DNA from: Oxalobacteraceae bacterium OTU3CAMAD1
Lineage (GTDB): Bacteria; Pseudomonadota; Gammaproteobacteria; Burkholderiales; Burkholderiaceae_D
NCBI GenBank assembly: GCA_024123915.1
Contig: CP099650.1
Location: 310,001-374,000, forward strand
Reading direction: 5' to 3'
Length of the DNA stretch: 64,000 bases
Below are positions 61,057 through 64,000 of the stretch, piece by piece; within the stretch, counting starts at the first letter, position 1, and the number at the start of each line of letters is the position of its first letter. Both the position numbers and the translations under genes were made by a program. Below the pieces are notes generated by a model, which was not told where the DNA came from, ran no database searches, and saw nothing but the letters and a program-made list of their open reading frames with translations.

Positions 61057-63162
61057 ATGTCTTTTCGTCCCACCGCGCGCGTCGTCGCGCTGAGTCTCTT
61101 GCTCGCCCCCGTCGCCCCCCTGGCCCACGCCGCCGCCGATGACGCCGCCAACGGCGCCGCCACCGACACCGCCCTGCCGCAAGTCAACGTCGTCGCCGAC
61201 CGCGCCAGCGGCCAGTACAACCCGCAGCACAGCAGCGGCGCCACGCGCACCGACACGCCGCTGCGCGAAGTGCCGCAATCGGTCCGGGTGATGAGCCAGC
61301 AGCAGATCGAGGACCTCGGCGCGTTGCGCCTGGCCGACACGGTCGACTTCGTCAGCGGCATTTCCCGCCTCAACGATTTCGGCGGCACCTGGGACAACTT
61401 CGCCATTCGCGGCTTCAGCAGCACCGACATGGGCTTCCTGGTCAACGGCTTTCCCGGCTCGCGCGGCTACAACCCGCCGCGCGACACCGCCACCGTCGAG
61501 CGCTTCGAATTCCTCAAGGGACCGGCGTCGGCCCTCTACGGCAGCAGCGAGCCGGGCGGCACGATCAACATCGTCACCAAGAAGCCCAAGTTCAACGCGC
61601 ACAACGTCGCCGAGGTCAGCCTGGGCAGCCGTGGCCTGCGCCGCGCCACCGTCGACAGCACCGGCGCGCTGGGCGCGAAGGTGGCCTACCGCATCAACCT
61701 GATGACGGAGGAGGGCGACAGCCGCTCCACCCTGCTGCACAACAAGCGCACCCTGGTGGCGCCGGCGCTGACCTGGGTCATCGATCCGCAAACGATGCTG
61801 AACTACGAAGCGGAATTCCTGCGCGCCGACACCCCGCTCGACCGCGGCGTCATCAACGTGCGCGGCACGCTCGGCACCCTGCCGCGCGACCGCATCCTGA
61901 ACGAACCGTCCGACGGCAACATGAAACTGACCAGCGACACCCACCAGCTGACCCTGGACCGGGCGCTGTCGGACCACTGGCGCGCGCGCTTCGGCGCCAG
62001 CTACAAGGAAAGCACGTTCGACGGCAACTACACCGAGGCGACCTCGCTGGCGGCCGACAACCGCACGCTCAACCGCCAGGCGACGTGGCGCCAGCTGCCG
62101 TCGCGCGACGTCTCGGTGCAGGCCGAGGTCGAAGGCAAGTTCGACACCGCAGGCTTGGGCCACACGGTGCTGGTCGGCGCCGAGGCTTCGCGCCTGTGGA
62201 TGAACACGGAAATCCTGCGCTCGGCCAACACCCCGATCGACATCTACAACCCCGTCTATGGCACGCCGGCGACGGCGCTGACCAACCGCACCTCCAGCTC
62301 GGACGAGCGCCAGCGCGTCAAGGCGGTGTTCGCGCAAGACCAGATCAGCCTGTCGCCGCAATGGAAGTTGCTCGGCGGCCTGCGCTGGGATGAAGTCAAC
62401 CAGGACATCGACAACCGCGTGGCCAGGACGGCGACGTCGAAACAGCAAAGCGCCGTCTCGCCGCGCGCCGGGCTGACCTTCCTGCCCAACGAGTGGAGCT
62501 CGCTCTATGTCTCGGCCGGCAAATCGTTCCGCGGCAACAGCGGCACCGACATCAACGGCAGCCCGTTCGACCCGCAGCGCTCGACGTCGTACGAAGCGGG
62601 CTGGAAACTGCAAACCCTGGACCAGCGCCTGGGCGCCAACTTCGCCGTCTACGACATCGCCAAGACCAACGTGCTGACGGCCAGCGACGTGCCCGGCTAT
62701 TCGGTCGCGGCCGGCAAGATCAAGAGCAGCGGCTTCGAGGCCGACGTCTACGGCCAGATCGACGCCAACTGGCGCGTCAGCGGCAATTTCTCGTGGGATG
62801 ACGCCCGCGTGGACAAAGACCGGACCCTGGCCCCGGGTACGCGCGTGATGAACGTGCCGAAGGTCAGCGCCGGCCTGCTGGCCATCCGCGAAGCCGTCCT
62901 GGACAACGGCGGCCGCTACGGCGTCGGTGGCGGCGTCAACTACGTCGGCGACCGCTCCGGCAACACCGCCGACACCTACACCTTGCCGGCCTACACCACG
63001 GCCAAGCTGGTGAGCTACTGGCAAATCAGCAAGAAGGTGCGGCTGTCGCTGGACGTGCACAACCTGTTCAACCGCAACTACTACACCGCCTCGTGGGGCA
63101 ACCTGTATGTCATCCCCGGCGCCGAGCGCAGCATCGTCACGCGCCTGAAGGTTGATCTGTAA
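61057..63162 (+). CDS. TonB-dependent siderophore receptor (FhuA/FoxA-like)
   Basis: A 701-residue outer-membrane siderophore receptor. It has a signal peptide (to about residue 26, 'LAHAAADD') and a plug domain with 'TPLREVPQSVRVMSQQQIEDLG', 'FAIRGFSSTDMGFLVNGFPG' and 'VERFEFLKGPASALYGSSEPGGTINIVTKKP'. The barrel ends 'VTRLKVDL'. The plug sequence is closest to hydroxamate-type receptors, but the ligand cannot be named from sequence alone. A Fur box overlaps the promoter, so it should be induced by iron shortage. It is divergent from a GST gene. Confidence 0.92.
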   Translation: MSFRPTARVVALSLLLAPVAPLAHAAADDAANGAATDTALPQVNVVADRASGQYNPQHSSGATRTDTPLREVPQSVRVMSQQQIEDLGALRLADTVDFVSGISRLNDFGGTWDNFAIRGFSSTDMGFLVNGFPGSRGYNPPRDTATVERFEFLKGPASALYGSSEPGGTINIVTKKPKFNAHNVAEVSLGSRGLRRATVDSTGALGAKVAYRINLMTEEGDSRSTLLHNKRTLVAPALTWVIDPQTMLNYEAEFLRADTPLDRGVINVRGTLGTLPRDRILNEPSDGNMKLTSDTHQLTLDRALSDHWRARFGASYKESTFDGNYTEATSLAADNRTLNRQATWRQLPSRDVSVQAEVEGKFDTAGLGHTVLVGAEASRLWMNTEILRSANTPIDIYNPVYGTPATALTNRTSSSDERQRVKAVFAQDQISLSPQWKLLGGLRWDEVNQDIDNRVARTATSKQQSAVSPRAGLTFLPNEWSSLYVSAGKSFRGNSGTDINGSPFDPQRSTSYEAGWKLQTLDQRLGANFAVYDIAKTNVLTASDVPGYSVAAGKIKSSGFEADVYGQIDANWRVSGNFSWDDARVDKDRTLAPGTRVMNVPKVSAGLLAIREAVLDNGGRYGVGGGVNYVGDRSGNTADTYTLPAYTTAKLVSYWQISKKVRLSLDVHNLFNRNYYTASWGNLYVIPGAERSIVTRLKVDL

Positions 63163-63195
63163 AGCGTCGATCCGCTAGCGTCGAACCACCGGGCC

Positions 63196-63233
63196 GGCGG
63201 CGCCGCACCCCCCATCAGCGGTGCGTCGCCGCC
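63196..63233. terminator. Hairpin after the siderophore receptor
   Basis: 14-bp GC-rich arms with one mismatch (GGCGGCG and CGCACC with their complements) and a ~10-base loop, 34 bases after the stop. No T run follows, so termination is only likely. Confidence 0.4.
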
Positions 63234-63321
63234 GCGCCGCTTCTGCTAAGGTTTCGGTCTGGGCGCGGCGCGGATTCCCCATTTCCGCCGCGCGCTTTCC
63301 CATCAGTGCGGAGGAGGCAAC

Positions 63322-63636
63322 ATGGAACGATTCCTGATCGTCTATCGTGGCGCTCCCGGCGGTACGTCGGAGGCCTCGGAACACCACCCCGGGCGATGGT
63401 CGGCCTGGTTCGATACGCTGGGCGCGGCCGTCATCGACCGTGGCAACCTGACCCACAACAGCGTTGAAGTGACCAGCCGGCTGCTCGGTCCCAAATTGTC
63501 CGGCAGCACGCTGGCTGGCTATTGTCTGGTGGCGGCGGCCGACTTCAACGACGCGGTCCGGCTCGCCGAAGAATGCCCTATTTTCGATGAACACGGTTGG
63601 GTGGAGATCGCGCGGCTTACGGACGCACCCGCCTGA
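63322..63636 (+). CDS. YCII-like small protein
   Basis: A 104-residue protein that resembles YCII-related/dimeric alpha-beta barrel proteins. It begins 'ERFLIVYRGAPGG', contains 'STLAGYCLVAAADFNDAVRLAEECPIF' and ends in a short strand 'WVEIARLTD'. In related proteins the 'A...C P' segment forms the barrel edge. The function is unknown. The ATG at 63322 has GGAGGAGG upstream. The stop overlaps the next start as TGATG, so it is coupled to the following membrane-protein gene. Confidence 0.7.
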   Translation: MERFLIVYRGAPGGTSEASEHHPGRWSAWFDTLGAAVIDRGNLTHNSVEVTSRLLGPKLSGSTLAGYCLVAAADFNDAVRLAEECPIFDEHGWVEIARLTDAPA

Positions 63637-64000
63637 TGCGCGGGAACGACGCACACATTCCTCCCTTCATGCGCTATGTGACGGGCATGCTGATGGTCGC
63701 CACCATCGGCTTGCTCATTTGGCATCACTACGGCATGGAACGTGTCATCGAGATATCCGACCGAAAAAACACCGCGCTGCAAGTCACGGACGACCGCGGC
63801 AGCGGCGGCGGCAGCGTCGCAACGCTCGAGCGCGGGAACGGCCTGTTGCGCCTGCGCTGCCAGCTGACGCGCAAGATCGATTGGCCCAACTGCAAATACA
63901 TGTTCCTCATCAGTCAAACCGCCAAGGGCATGGACTTGTCGGAGTTCGACTCGGTCAGCGTCGACGTGCGCTACGCCGGCCCGGGGCGCCACGCGCTGCG
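63636..64000 (+). CDS. Membrane protein, N-terminal part (partial, not recognised)
   Basis: The first 121 codons of a gene cut by the right edge of the window. The ATG overlaps the YCII-like stop (TGATG). Residues about 12-31 form a transmembrane helix ('MRYVTGMLMVATIGLLIWHHY'-like region). The rest is a predicted periplasmic domain with 'LRCQLTRKIDWPNCKYMF' and 'LSEFDSVSVDVRYAGPGRH', reminiscent of galactose-binding-like domains. In this bacterial group such N-termini often precede diguanylate cyclase or kinase domains, but the C-terminal part is not visible. Confidence 0.6.
   Translation, partial: MRGNDAHIPPFMRYVTGMLMVATIGLLIWHHYGMERVIEISDRKNTALQVTDDRGSGGGSVATLERGNGLLRLRCQLTRKIDWPNCKYMFLISQTAKGMDLSEFDSVSVDVRYAGPGRHAL

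Overview
The window is a high-GC chromosomal segment from a betaproteobacterium, most likely the family Oxalobacteraceae (Massilia/Duganella/Janthinobacterium type). This is inferred from the lpoA-yraN-diaA-dolP block, the cbb3 oxidase plus FNR locus, PEP-CTERM proteins and the protein sequences themselves. No rRNA, tRNA, CRISPR array or prophage was seen. Genus and species cannot be fixed from the sequence alone.

Layout. 1-2.5 kb: 3' part of lpoA, then yraN, diaA and dolP (envelope and replication control). 2.5-5.6 kb: a TlpA-like thioredoxin, cyanase, a DUF3034 outer-membrane protein with an exported truncated hemoglobin, and a PaaI-type thioesterase. 5.6-13.5 kb: an ECF sigma/anti-sigma pair diverging from a TonB receptor, a DUF4331 protein, a small lipoprotein, a TPR protein and an EF-hand HupE/UreJ membrane protein. 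This block looks like one regulated surface system of unknown substrate. 13.5-17.6 kb: an asparagine synthase and a GT4 glycosyltransferase, followed by a complete RAYT transposase element whose inverted end supplies the glycosyltransferase stop codon. 17.6-21.4 kb: lipA, lipB, a GST with a divergent LysR regulator, and ybeD. 21.4-29.2 kb: a PspA/DUF2491/membrane-protein operon, a CII-like regulator, a DUF6600 protein with a Gln/Pro-rich tail, a LysE exporter, DUF808 and YiaA/B.

29.3-44.2 kb is a microaerobic module: a GGDEF/EAL protein, the Aer-type receptor, hemN, a TauE/SafE-like protein, ccoI, ccoS, ccoNOQP, ccoG, ccoH and fnr. Canonical FNR boxes precede aer and ccoN. The aer box sits 41.5 bp before a predicted start site, and ccoN has two boxes. 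Sensor, oxidase, copper and heme assembly, and regulator therefore form one circuit.

44.4-64 kb: an exported alpha/beta hydrolase, a large hybrid histidine kinase, a Fur-box Fiu-like receptor with PiuC, two tandemly duplicated PEP-CTERM genes with sigma-54-like promoters, a chemoreceptor, a GST, a second Fur-box siderophore receptor, a YCII-like protein and the start of an unidentified membrane protein.

Two repeat families run through the window. Five ~98-bp paired REP hairpins (BIME-like) all sit at the 3' ends of genes. A second palindrome family, sharing a GGGGTCA end, flanks the RAYT gene and also occurs once without a transposase. Three genes have their stop codon inside such a repeat.
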